From Isoetes taiwanensis (Eukaryota; Streptophyta; Lycopodiopsida; Isoetales; Isoetaceae), in assembly GCA_021234155.1 (NCBI GenBank), contig JAJEKV010000005.1, positions 26,876,620-26,940,619 on the forward strand: DNA of 64,000 nt, written 5' to 3'. Made by a program: the position numbers and the translations under genes. The notes beneath the pieces are model-generated. The model ran no database searches and was not told the DNA's origin. It saw only the letters and a list, made by a program, of their open reading frames with translations. This document shows positions 1 through 10,227 of the stretch, in pieces. Position 1 is the stretch's first letter. The number at the start of each line of letters is the position of its first letter.

Positions 1-1
1 G

Positions 2-256
2 ACGCCACTCAGAAGTCCTGCGATCTAACTCCGCCATCACCTCCCCGCATGAGTCGCTCAAAGGGTGCCTTCCTAATCGAGAGATTAGTGCACCGGGCCG
101 AAAGTGTCTAATCTCCCTAAGACACAGAGTGTACCGAATTAGGCCCATGGTGGACCTTCTTCGCTTCTGGGCCGTGGGCGGGCGGGGCTTAGGGCGGTTC
201 TTTTTGGCGGCCGCCTCCCTCCACCCTGGTCTTGTTTGGATGTTTTGTCGGCATCA
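2..256 (-). pseudogene. Histone H3-like alpha-N/alpha-1 segment in retroelement gag, cut by window edge
   Basis: A minus-strand frame opens after a TGA near 256 and stays open to the left edge. It has a basic stretch (KKNRPKPRPP...QKRRRS), then RYTLCLREIRHF and LISRLGRHPLSD, then GEVMAEL. In canonical histone H3 the alpha-N and alpha-1 region has LREIR followed by an aromatic residue, LI-R-K-L, P-F and E-I-A-Q-D-F. These positions line up with one short insertion. The match covers only the start of the histone fold; alpha-2 and alpha-3 would lie beyond the window. Because the same element also starts with an H3-like tail (762-959), I read this as a captured H3-type sequence inside gag. Alternatives are chance similarity, or a decayed H3 gene next to the element. 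Confidence 0.5.
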
Positions 257-433
257 CCAATCATTATACCTCGTCCACCGGGTAGAAGGTATTCTTAATT
301 ATGCCTTGGTGGCCGTGATGAGAACTGATCCTCCTTCAAAGTGAAGGCCAGCTCGCCCGCCTACCTTCTTTACCACCTTAGGTGGCTTAGGCCCTGCTGG
401 GTAAGGTGGTCTTGGGTCCTCTCCTTCCCCTGG

Positions 434-790
434 TCATCTTCTTCCCTCTGCTCTTCTTCCCTCTGCTCCTCTCCTTCCGCGTGTGCTCCTCCTCGCGGGA
501 GGCTCCTCTATCCGCGACGGTTCGGCGGGGACCGTCGTTTCTTCTCTTCGTCCTCCGCTCCTGCCCGGCCGCTTGCTCCTCCTCGTGCTCCCTCTTCCTC
601 CTTGCGGCCCTCTCTTACAGCCACTCCGCAACCTTCTCCTTGCCTTTTCTTCCTTGGCGTAGAAGGCCAAGCCGTCCACTGTTCTTTGGACACGCTCTTC
701 CTCCTGCTCTTCCCACTTGATTATGCGTGGCCCAGTGGGCGAATCGTCGGTTCTTTGCGTTCTAGCCGAGCCGAGGGGCTGCTCTCGCAT
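434..790 (-). pseudogene. Charged linker of the H3-like gag region
   Basis: This minus-strand frame lies between the H3-tail-like start and the H3-core-like end. It is dominated by Arg, Lys, Glu and Gly (for example KWEEQEEERVQRTVDG and KEEKARRRLR). A coiled-coil-like E/K/R pattern continues into a neighbouring frame with the segment AARRKREHEEEQAAG. Frames change several times, so the copy is not intact. In ordinary H3 the tail joins alpha-N within about 45 residues, whereas here about 280 residues' worth of DNA separates them. Function is unknown; a basic, nucleic-acid-binding gag linker is an inference. Confidence 0.35.
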
Positions 791-959
791 CGTGATAGGT
801 GCCGCCGCCGCTGCTGGTAGGGGAAGCTCCTCTTCCCCTTCTTGGGCCTGAGGTGCTCCGGATCTTCTTCACATGGCGCCCCCGCAGCCTAGGTTCGCCA
901 TCGAGAGTGTGGGGCGCTGTCCTCCGCTTCCCCTCAGAGGTTTGTTTGGTTCTTGCCAT
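762..959 (-). pseudogene. Gag N-terminus with histone H3-like tail
   Basis: The frame starts MARTKQTSEGKRRTAPHTLD. The first seven residues, MARTKQT, are identical to the nearly universal N-terminus of histone H3, including R2, T3, K4 and T6, and they are placed exactly at an ATG. After that the sequence departs from the H3 tail (no ARKS motif at 7-10). The ATG lies about 560 bases downstream of the primer binding site, the usual place for gag to begin. The frame stops at 762, after 65 residues, and related charged sequence continues in other frames. Whether a chromatin reader would treat this tail as H3 cannot be judged from sequence. Confidence 0.5.
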
Positions 960-1516
960 ACTTAACGGTCTAGAAAACGGGTGGGGATAGGGCTGGTCAA
1001 GAGAGAGAAGGTGGAGGAAAGTTTGGAGGGAAAAAATGAGGTGTCGAGATATTTAAAGAGGAGGGTCCCCGAGAATATTCTCCTACCATAATTACCCCCT
1101 ATTTATTAGCCCCCTTATTAATTACAAGATATTTAGTAATTATTTAATTATTAATGTATATGTTAAATCCATATTAATTGATATTACACTTGAATTTTGA
1201 ATTTTTCTAATGGTTCAAGTGTAATCTATGAATTTGCTTCATTTTTCACACTGGTCTCTCGATTGGCATGATTCTTCTACCCATTTTAGGTGAAATTTGA
1301 TGCATGCATGATTTTCACTCCAATTTTACTAGAAGATGAGTTTGACTCACTCAACTTTCGTCTAACACTTAACCTAAGTCCCGACCCACTACCTAGGAAA
1401 AAATTTTTCCCCATTTTCGCGGGGTTCGATGGTGGAAATGTTTATTTCACACCCCTATAGGTCTGTTAGACTACTTCGTGGTTATGGTCGCTAGTTCTTG
1501 GTCAACCAAGAACATT

Positions 1517-1527
1517 GCTCGATACCA
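1517..1527 (-). other. Primer binding site, tRNA-Met type
   Basis: The minus strand reads TGGTATCGAGC one base after the LTR end. The common plant retroelement site complementary to initiator tRNA-Met is TGGTATCAGAGC, which appears intact at 4649-4660 in this window. This copy lacks one base. The position fixes the orientation of the element and shows that 1529-3170 is its 5' LTR. Confidence 0.6.
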
Positions 1528-1528
1528 T

Positions 1529-3170
1529 TGTGACGCCCCTCGCTAAATATATGGGCCCGTGGTACACTCCGCAGAAATCCCCCATCCGCTCAACAACCGC
1601 GACAAAGTTCTTCGCCTACCCCCGCTCTCGAGGTGACCCTTAGTGCGGGGAGGGAACACGGGTGTCTTGCGCGCCTTCCCCTATGGGCTCCTATAACAAA
1701 ATGAAGCGATAACACGTCGAACTAGCATAAAACATATACAAATACTACCTCGAAGGGTAGTGCACCACACATATACCAATGCAAAATGATAATCACAAAC
1801 CATAAAACAGAGAGCTCCTACCCCGCTCCAGACTCATAAGGAGGATGACCGACCGGCTAGGGCCTCAAGATAGAGCGCACCGAAGTCATGGCAATGGCGC
1901 AGGGCTGGCATAGAACAATGGCTAGGGTTGACCACTCCATCCGCCCCTCCCCGCATACATACTTTGCGATGGGCTAGATCAGGCTCGATAGGGACTCTAG
2001 CCTTCCTGATACGCAATCCCATGGCATCACCCATCGACTACTCCGTGTTGCATCTCCCCTCGTCCGATGAGGCGAAGGGTTGCATCTCCCCTTCCCGTGG
2101 TCTAGAGGTGCCGTGGGCGGCTAGAGAATCGTGGGCGACGCACTCCATTCGCACCCCGATCCTCCCCCAAAAACGAGCCAAGCCAACACTTGCAGCTCGA
2201 GAGGCGTGGCAACACCATTGCCCCTGTGAGGTGTCGGACCCATGCTCGCCCACACGGTGTGACCGACCATAAGCCTAGCCCACTATGGGATCCCCCTCAA
2301 AGCCCCCACTCGGGGGGGATCCTCCCTCCACTTTCCCTCTAGCCCCAAGTATCCGGTGCCGAGTCATATCATAGCCTCAATAGCCCGGTGGGCTCCTATG
2401 CACGTGCCGCAAACTAATAGGAACTAAGGGATCTACTCTAGGAACATACTACATATGGCCCTAGGTCTCTACCCCCTTCCCAATACAAGAGGAGCAAACA
2501 TGATCAACCAACATCACATAATCATCACATCATGAGAATAATCATAAGAAGAACATCTTAACCTAATCATGCAACTAACTAATAGTTAGGGTTCCTTGAT
2601 TAGGGTTCAAGATGTTGAATATGGGTTCTAGGATGGCTCTACTCTAGATACAAAATACTAGCACATCTTGGAATGCTAATCCCGGATGAGCTATCACAAC
2701 TACTATCCTACATACCGCTCCTCGATGCTCTCCCTCCAGATCCGGGTGCCTCCATGGTCTTCGACTCACAAGCTGCTGTTCCTACTCCAAGAACGAGTCT
2801 ACCCTGCTGGGGCTGCTGCACCAGCCTATGCCATTAAGACGCATGTTCAAAACGGGGTTTCGAACAAGTAGGTGAGTCTCTGGGTGCTAGGGCTGGAAAG
2901 AGGCCTAGGGTTAGGGTTTATGCCTATATAAGTTAGGTCCACCTAGGATGCCACGTGGCACCAATCGGGTGAGTCCTGTGTGGCGGTGCCCCAATAGGTT
3001 AAGGCCACGTGGATAATGGCTTAACCTATGGTTGGCTAAGTTATGAGAATAACTTAGCCATGCCCCCTAGTGCCACAATCTATGGTATACAAGGCTATAA
3101 AGATAGACTTGTATGGTGACGGATCCAGGAATATACGTATTTATGGCGTATATTCCCTTGGACCGTCACA
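1529..3170 (-). repeat. 5' LTR of minus-strand retrotransposon
   Basis: The segment begins TGTGACG and ends CGTCACA on the plus strand, giving the TG...CA ends and short terminal inverted repeats of an LTR. The outer end (3118-3167) is a near-perfect hairpin. The LTR is long (1,642 bases) and GC-rich, with a few open frames that have no recognisable domain (for example 1928-2272 plus and 2038-2253 minus), which I treat as non-coding. The partner LTR lies outside the window. Confidence 0.7.
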
Positions 3171-3620
3171 GAAAGGTTGTTAAACTTTTAATGCATTGGC
3201 TGTTACACATTTAGATTGGCCTGCTGGTGTTGTATCAGAGGAGGCAAAGCATCTTGTTTTGGCAATAATGCAAGTTTAACCAGAAAAGAGGGTATCCTGT
3301 GAGCAGATTTTATCTCATCCCTGGGTGATCAAACACTCAGAATCTTTGAAGTTAAAAAGTTCAACTAATGTAAGAGTAACCTACGCAGCAGAAGAGATAT
3401 CTGTGCATACATAAATAAGGTGAAGCTTCAACGGGCTAAAGGAGAATGCCGTGTAAAAAGCAAATCACATGGCCATCTTGGTCATTCAACTAAGGAAGTA
3501 AAGCCTGAGAAGCAGGAAAGCAAGCATGATGAAAGGCCACAGAAGAAAAGGGAATATGATGAAACAAGTGGAAACCAGGCAGTTGCTTTTAAACGCATTA
3601 AACTTCAAATGTTTAATTAA
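3171..3620 (+). pseudogene. C-terminal fragment of a Ser/Thr protein kinase
   Basis: Spread over more than one frame, the segment encodes the end of a CDPK/PEPKR-like kinase domain: YLDWPA..VSEEAKHLVL, then PEK-RVSCEQILSHPWV (subdomain XI, with the invariant Arg and the HPW box), then a basic tail ending FKRIKLQMFN. The same sequence occurs on the minus strand at 21382-21932 and 29543-30097. All catalytic subdomains (Gly loop, VAIK Lys, HRD, DFG) are missing and there are frameshifts, so it is not a working kinase. The left end is cut at the LTR boundary. Confidence 0.65.
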
Positions 3621-4078
3621 TGGGATGTGGAAACAATGAAGTGAACTGTTCTTATGATAGAGTTAACATAAGTTCTAGAATTATTTTGTGCCTTATCGAG
3701 ATTCAGGAACAAATCCTTACACACTCCATTAGTTCTACAAGTTTCCTACATGTTTTCTTTATGTGTTCTAAAAACTACTATGATATTTTCATATAACTTA
3801 AACTTGTGTTTTCTTTATGTATTCTAAAAACTACTATGATATTTTCATATAACTTAAATTTGTGTTTTATTTGAACATTTCTATATGTTTTAAAGCCTAA
3901 TCTATAATATATTTGGAATCTCACATATAAAATATGTTGTTCATTCTTAGAAGCACAGTTCTGTTCGTTTTGAGTACTTTGCCGTATTTTTCGTATCCGT
4001 ATTTCGTATTCTGTAGTTGTTTTTTTTTTTTTTTTTTGCATGCCGTATCATATTCCGTATCCGTATTTGGTAACTATG
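3171..4078 (+). mobile_element. Truncated hAT-like element carrying kinase fragment
   Basis: The right end reads TTTGGTAACTATG (ends at 4078), the reverse complement of the left terminal repeat at 16,238. Sequence inward matches the minus-strand end of the 16.2-22.4 kb element: a poly(T) run, a roughly 60-base tandem duplication near 3770-3860, and the kinase fragment. The other end is missing because the retrotransposon LTR abuts at 3170. Confidence 0.55.
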
Positions 4079-4447
4079 CTTCAAAATCTGGCATCACGAA
4101 TCTAAGCCGATAGATCTACCAGCAGAATCTAACAGCAAGAATTTGAGCCCGTGGAAGCAAACTCAGGTCAAAACCTGGGCTTCAAGAAATGGTTTCGGAT
4201 TACTTTGCGAGGGAGGTTTTGAACCTGAGTTACTCAGGTGAGACGCTCATGTGAACACTGGAAATTTCGACCTGACCTTCAGGAAACCTAGGGGTTTTCT
4301 GCCCATGGGAAGGTACCCTTAGGCTACATTCCCATGAGCTTGACCTGATCGCAAAACAGTGAGGTTGAGGTTGAGCTGCAAGAAAGACTGGTCTCATGCG
4401 ACCGCACAAAAAAACTGGTTGGATCTTCACCGACTCGATCTTCACAG
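4079..4447. other. No gene recognised
   Basis: This is unique-looking AT-moderate sequence between the hAT-like end and the copia LTR. Short open frames on both strands have no recognisable motif. I see no promoter or RNA gene here. Confidence 0.4.
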
Positions 4448-5010
4448 TGTTGAGGACGATCTTGCACCTCTTGGTATGGATCAATGATGTGGCATGCCCT
4501 TTGGGCTGAATGGTCATCTCTCCAAGAGATATATCTCCATGATCAGACACTCCTCTTCATAATTCATTCTATAAATGTACAAGCCAAGGCTGGGGCTATT
4601 CCAGTCAATCAGATCAATATATACTTTCGCTATTCATATCTTTTGTCATGGTATCAGAGCTTCAGGTTTGAAATCTTGGGCATACAAGGAGATTCGGCAA
4701 GGGAAGAAATCAAATCTGAAGAAATGTAAGAGACTAAAATCTTCTAAACCTGGGAGGGCAATCACCCTCTGATTGCGTCTGCATGAGGTTTGATGCCGGT
4801 TGATCTTCAGGTGACCGACCAAAGAAACACCCTCTTCCGCTACCTGCTGACAGACCAAAGAAACACCCTCTTCCGCTACCTTCTGTTGGTGTCGTATACC
4901 ACAAAAAACGTGGCTTTTGAGGATGCCAATAATAATTTTTGGTAACACTTAGATATTTTGTTACTAAAATAATTGGCTTATTAAACAATTATAAATATCA
5001 TTGGAAAATT

Positions 5011-6244
5011 ATGGATACTCTATCCAAGGGTGAATACTATATGATCAAAAAATTCAACGGGGAAAACTTCCACACTTGGCAAGTCAAGATGAAGTCCACA
5101 CTTGGCAAGTCAAGATGAAGTTCCATCTAATCGAGAAAGATTTATTCGGAGTCATCGATGGTTCTGAGAAGAAACCAAGTGATGTTGCCGAGCTTGTGAA
5201 ATGGGAATTAAAGAACAAGAAAGCTATGGCCATGATTGGATTGGGATTAGGAGACTCGCAAATTCACCACGTGGATTTCTCCTCTGGGGGTCCGTCTATG
5301 TCCTCTGGACGCTGCCAATGTGGCATGACGTAAAAATACTATCTATCTATCTATCGCAGCAAGACAAAGAGAACGAGACAGAAAGAACACAAGGTAATCC
5401 CAAAGTGAATGTGTAATTCATGAAGAGTACATGCTCTTATATACAATAGTGAAGGGCTAATAGACAAAGACCCTTTTAGCTCCATGAACTATCAATAGAC
5501 AATGACCTATCAATAGACAAAGGCTAAGATTGTATGGATGTATTATAAATACATTCCAACATCCCCCCTACAATCTTGGTCTCTTTGTAAAACATTATAA
5601 GTAGCATGTATCTTCGAGGGTGAGATCAAATGCACAATGTATGATGTATGTCCCCCCTGCAGAGTTGATCTCTAGCATCTGCAAGAGATATCTGGAATAC
5701 TCGTGACCAAATCTTTGGAGCGCAAATCAAGCATTCAAAGGTACTTCTAAAGAGAAAACTATTTGAAATTCAAATAAATGAAGGAAAAATCCTTGCTGAA
5801 CATCTAAACGAGTTAAGATCCATTCTGAATCAATTAGCTGGGATCAACGCAAGAGTAGAGGAAGATGATGTGAAAGCAGTCTTATTTCAAAGTCTTCCAC
5901 CTTCTTTCGGTAATGCTGTAACCACTCTCCAGATTGTAGAACATCTTACTTTTGAGCAGATTATTGCCTCTTTATTGGAAGAAGAGTGCAAATTGCGAAA
6001 GCAAGATCTTTCCCCTGTGGCAATGTTTGCTAAAGGAAAGGATAAAGGAGGAGAAAGTGAAGAACAAAATGATGGCACTAGCAATATGGCAAAAAGAAAA
6101 TTTGGAAAATGCTGCTATTGTGGAAAAGCTGGCCATTGGACACGAGATTGTTGAAAGAAGAAAAATGATGAATCAAAATCTAAAGAACCTGAACTCAAGA
6201 GCTTTACTGCTATAATTGAAGATGATGAAGACTTAGGCTTCTAG
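5011..6244 (+). pseudogene. Copia gag with CCHC zinc knuckle, interrupted
   Basis: Gag starts MDTLSKGEYYMIKKFNGENF and has the UBN2-type core (HTWQVKMKFHLIEKDLFGVI), the typical copia capsid region. A 26-bp tandem duplication at 5070-5121 shifts the frame. After HHVD at about 5276 the frame is broken by a nested minus-strand copia LTR relic. Gag resumes at about 5660 with ARDIWNTRDQIFG and runs through LFQSLPPSFGNAV to the zinc knuckle CCYCGKAGHWTRDC (CX2CX4HX4C). A TGA follows directly, and the same frame then stays open to a stop at 6244. The protein would bind and package element RNA. At least three lesions make this copy non-functional. Confidence 0.75.
5326..5655 (-). mobile_element. Nested copia LTR relic, minus strand
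   Basis: On the minus strand a polypurine tract (TAGGGGGGA) is followed by TGTTGGAATG, the start of a 236-base LTR (5561 to 5326) ending TGACGTCA-like. About 85 bases of internal sequence precede the tract. The surrounding gag sequence joins across it (HHVD before, ARDIW after), so it is an insertion. About 45 bases beyond the LTR end (5281-5325) belong to neither clear gag nor LTR and may be leader sequence. Confidence 0.6.
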
Positions 6245-6644
6245 AACTAAGGTCTATGAACGCAGATAAGAAGAAGTCACTAAAGGGTGATTGGGACTCC
6301 AAGCAGACAATCGCCGGACTAGGAGACAAGTTGATTGGAAGAATCAACATCTTATCTGGTCATTGGGTCTTAGGTCATATATTAGATATGCTATATTATA
6401 GAGATGCTAGATCATGGGAGGGTGTTGAGGATGATCTTGCATCTCTTGGTATGGATCGATGCTTATGTGTACCGGTATCCTGATACAAGAAAAAACTTTA
6501 ATCTTTGATAGTTTGTAATTCATGATGGATGCTCTGGAGCTCCGCTGCCAACATTGTTCGCATAATCCATGATAACTTTTGCATCTGATCTCCGTTTTTC
6601 ATGTTCTCTAGCTCATTGGGGCTTATTCAGAGGATTTTTCAAAG

Positions 6645-8317
6645 TTGTGTGATTTGATTTATGCTGGTGTTAGATCTAAGGCCAGAATTGGCCTGATTCA
6701 TTTGGCTGCCATCAATCATGCCGTCGAAGAAGGGTGCAACGGTGGTCTCCAATTAGCGACTGTTTGGTGTGTCTTTGGTGATGGATCTAGCACTGTTTTG
6801 ACTTCTTTGAGTGATTTGTCTATCTCTTCGGAGGCTAGTATACTTAAATCCACTATGGTCCCTGAGGTAAAAAATATAAATTCTTCTCTTTTAGGTATAA
6901 GTGCTTCTCCAGTGCACGAGGGGGATTTTCCTCCCCTTCAAGGGTCTGGTAGCGTGTTTGCTTCTATTCCTATTGTGCCACAATCCCAGGCTACTACCAC
7001 TGCTAGGAAGTCTTCTGATTCTATTTCTAAAGTTGCATACCAGAGAATTGATGATTGGATTTGCAAAGATGTGGCTAGTGAATCCCTAAAGGCCCGAGTA
7101 TCAGCTGCTTTACAGGTGCTAGCTGAGGAGAATAAGGAGGAATTGGTTGCTATTCCGGATGTTTTAAAATATCATCAGGTTCAGCTTCAGCAACAAGTGC
7201 CTTCAGATGATATGTTCTATCAATCTGATTGTTAAAATTTAGTTCAAGCTTATGGTATTCTAGTAGTCGAGGTGGATCATGATGCCTATGTCAGGTATGC
7301 TGAAAATTTGTCATCATGTTTTGTTCTTGGCTACTTTACTGGGGGCTATTTGAATTTTGCACGATTTCGTGGTTGGTTCGCTTGTTTACTACGTCGTCTT
7401 CAGCTTCTTGTTTTTCAGTCAATTATCTCATAACTTTGTTCTGATTATATTTAATAATAATGATGCAGTGGACATATTAGTGTCTAGGGGGATTGACTCA
7501 CTTAAACGGCAACTATCTTCTATGTCAGTACTATTCTCCTGGTTTTACACCTGCGATGATTAGTGCTCTCAAGATGCCATGTTGGTTCTCTTTGCATAAC
7601 CTTCCTCTACATTTAATGGCACATCAACTTTTGATATCCATTGCTAACGAATTCAGGGTGCATATTTCTCACTCTATTATAAATTGTCCTAGAATTTATG
7701 TATCTATCCATTGCGAGAATTTATGCTTCATTGCGAGATTGTATTGTCGTGAAAAGTTGTCTTTGGTATAGAAGTTGGACCTCAAATTGTTGAATAGCCT
7801 AGAGTTGGCTTGCTTATTCTTGACAAAGAGGCATTTGTTTCTTTTCGACGTGGTCCTTATGGTCAGCATCAGGTGCGGCTTCCTTTTGCTTCTATTTAGT
7901 CTCCAGTTCAGTTCACAGTTGATGCCTCTCAGGTTTTATGTTTCCTATTATTTCATGTACTTCCATGGCTACCGCTATTCCTCCTTGCATGGGTCCCTCT
8001 ATAGTACAGACATATGCACTTGTCGTTTCTTTTGATTCTCATATGATGATACTATTGATGCATCTCCTCATTTAGTTCGGATACCTGAGGTTATCATGTA
8101 TGATAGTCTCACTGTTCAGTGTACTAAAGAGTCTTGGAAAAGGGTTAATTTGAAGAAGACTACAAGGAAAAAGTCAGTTGCAAATTCATGTGAGCATGGT
8201 CCTTCCAGTGAGAACTTATCAGGAAGCGGTGCTTCTACTACCTCTCTTCCTCACCGTATTGTGTGGCATGACAATTTGATGTTAGATGATGCAACTAGAT
8301 ATCATGGATTATGTTGA
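6645..8317 (+). pseudogene. DUF4283 protein relic (LINE ORF1-type)
   Basis: The 5' part (6645-7235) is open: a Ser/Thr-rich region followed by an Ile/Gln-rich end. Downstream, in shifting frames at about 7400-7730, the DUF4283 pattern is readable. It runs NFVLIIFNNNDAVDILVSRG, then LNGNYLLCQYYSPGFTP, then MPCWFSLHNLPLHLMAHQLL-IANEF, then RIYVSIHCE. This domain is typical of ORF1 proteins of plant L1-type retrotransposons and derived host genes. Ser/Lys-rich sequence continues to 8317. No endonuclease or reverse transcriptase follows, so it is a truncated, frameshifted relic. Confidence 0.55.
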
Positions 8318-8472
8318 TCATTATGAGTCGTGCAAACGCCTCAAAGTAGTACAAGAGAGATGAATTTTTCCTGTGTATGTGTGGTTTTGCCTGAGGGTTC
8401 GGTTGCCTTCTCTAGATGTTTAGTCTCATATTACAGTACCTAAATCTTGATTTTTATTCTTGAATATAGTGT

Positions 8473-8499
8473 GGGGAGGGGAGGGGGAGGGGGGAGGGG
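8473..8499 (+). other. G-quadruplex-prone tract
   Basis: Five runs of four to six G separated by single A (GGGGAGGGGAGGGGG and onward) sit in otherwise AT-rich DNA. One-base loops between G4 runs are the most stable predicted quadruplex class. It lies just after the DUF4283 relic. Confidence 0.5.
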
Positions 8500-9429
8500 A
8501 GAACAAAACATTATCTTAGGCATATTATATTGCCCTAACTTGATTTCTTGGTAATCTAAAATAAAGAAACTCTATATCTTTTTGTTTCTTCCTTGCTTTC
8601 TTTTCTGATGCAAGCTTAGACTTTATTAATAACACTCCACAATAATGCATAATACAATGCGAAGACAGGAATAAGAAATCCAATAGAAAATTAGATTGAA
8701 CTGAACATAGCCACCCATCCAAGCATGAATATAATGCAAGCCAAATTGCTTTCTTCTCCTACAAAGAGAAGAATAATATATAATCATATCTCCAAAAAGG
8801 TAACTTTAATCAGGACTAACTTCCACATCCATAGCATCATTACAGCAACTTGATCTGCTCCATGGTGCCTCAATGCCATTGAATCGGGGACATCCACTGT
8901 AACAATCGAAGTAGATATTGATCTTGCAATATTCCTGTTTGTGATCAATGTCCTTAAGACAAGAGTGTTGATCCTCATTAAGAGGATCTACTGATATCGA
9001 CAAGGACAGAGATGTACTAGAAGAAGGCGATGGTGCAAAAATAGCTTGAGAAGAAGGCACGAGAGCCGGTAATACTGGTAGATTAATTAATTCGAAGGCA
9101 GACAAGAAAGAAGATGATACAACATAACATTCAGCTGAAGCAGATGATATGTGACGTGGAAAACAATTGGGGAGGCAGAGACAAAAATATGCCTAAATCT
9201 GTAAGTAGCAAAAGTTTCAATATTGGGAAACATCTTGGCAAGCTCAGATCTATTAAGCAGACATAGTTTTACTTTTTGACTTGCCCTCCTTGTCACAATC
9301 TTTCTTGTTAAAATATCCTCTTTGGCTCTAGGGACCATCTTTGAGCCTAAGACTATGCTGATTCCGCAAAAAGAATTGCTCTATCAGACAAATAATAGTT
9401 TTAAGACTAACATTAATAGTTTTATAGAC
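8500..9429. other. No gene recognised
   Basis: Several minus-strand frames of 60-100 codons are open (for example 8806-9105, Ser-rich) but none shows a known domain. They may be flanking or intronic DNA of the glycerol kinase relic that follows on the minus strand. Confidence 0.35.
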
Positions 9430-9885
9430 TTTTCAATGCAGTGTGAGGTGGCCGGAAGAACATTTGCTTGAAAGCACATGGATACTTTCAGGCGTAGCAC
9501 GTGCAAGTTGTGCTTTGTTAGTGATATACTTCATGCACATCATCTCTCCATCTTGGTGCAAATAGCCCATTGAATGCAGGAACAAATATTTATACTTTCT
9601 GATTTATCAATAGTTTGGCCAAATCTTCAATGTCAGCTACATATTGAATAATTCCTAAATGATCTCTTAACCAGTGCATTATAGTTGCAATTGGCCCTCT
9701 AGAGCATAATATATAGGTGCATTTGAGCCTGGTTGTTGCAAACAATTTATGCTTAGAATACACAAACTTCCTTCCCCATATTGAGCACCAAGATCCATGG
9801 AGGAATTGTATGCCTTGTCTAAACACCAATGTTCATGGTAGAAGGAATCGTTCGCACATCTTGAAGAGTTGTCGGCATGTTGCAT
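9430..9885 (-). pseudogene. Glycerol kinase (FGGY) pseudogene fragment
   Basis: Glycerol kinase phosphorylates glycerol to glycerol-3-phosphate. On the minus strand, across frames, the conserved C-terminal FGGY region is readable. The readable pieces, in order, are PGSNAPIYYALEG, then MHWLRDHLGII and DIEDLAKL, then VPAFNGLFAPRWRDD, then a decayed version of the ESMCFQ helix. Order and spacing match the family. Stops and frameshifts break every segment, and the N-terminal half and the end are missing. The fragments seem contiguous without introns, so it could be a processed or single-exon relic, but exon structure cannot be settled here. Confidence 0.75.
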
Positions 9886-10227
9886 CTCGAATATTCTTGA
9901 CCATATGTTAATGCAACAAATCTAAAAAAAAAAATTTATCAAACTAATTTCATGGAAAACGGACTAAAATATGTTTTTAAAAATGTAAACGAAAAAAACA
10001 AGTTGAATTATATATGTAACTAAAACACTGTCAGGCATTGCTGGTGGGCATAAGCTAGGAACTGTAAATGATACACTTGAGCAAAATAATTTACATTTAC
10101 AAAATTATACAATGCAGATTATTCAACCAACCTTTCCCAATCCCCTCCCTCTTTTATTTTCCTTTTCTCGTTGCCCACTTTCCCCTTATTCTTTTCTCTT
10201 TTTTCCTTTTCCATTATCTCTGATATA

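Larger units (their letters stand above)
1..3170 (-). mobile_element. LTR retrotransposon, minus strand, 5' part only, with histone H3-like gag region
   Basis: Read on the minus strand, a TG...CA-bounded LTR (3170 to 1529) is followed by a one-base spacer, a tRNA-Met-type primer binding site, a leader of about 550 bases and a gag-like region opening with ATG at 959. The element runs off the left edge, so pol and the 3' LTR are not visible and the superfamily cannot be decided. The region is GC-rich and codes for very basic and acidic protein segments in shifting frames, so this copy is decayed. No target duplication can be tested because only one end is present. It sits directly against a kinase-bearing hAT-like fragment at 3171, which it probably interrupted or truncated. 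Confidence 0.65.
4448..6464 (+). mobile_element. Ty1/copia gag-only derivative
   Basis: The 5' LTR (4448-4648) starts TGTTGAGGACG and ends TCA. It is followed at once by the perfect primer site TGGTATCAGAGC (4649-4660). A gag reading frame fills the interior and no protease, integrase or reverse transcriptase is present. A purine tract (ATCATGGGAGGG) precedes a second TGTTGAGGATG at 6423, the start of the 3' LTR, which matches the 5' LTR for only about 40 bases and is then truncated or diverged. This structure is that of a non-autonomous terminal-repeat gag element. Confidence 0.75.

Noticed and set aside
341-820. Long plus-strand frames at 341-820 and 406-720
   Set aside because: They are antisense to the gag-like region; primer site, LTR order and the H3-like segments all place coding on the minus strand.
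1928-2272. 114-codon frame inside the LTR
   Set aside because: No domain; LTR sequence is expected to be non-coding and an overlapping opposite-strand frame is equally long.
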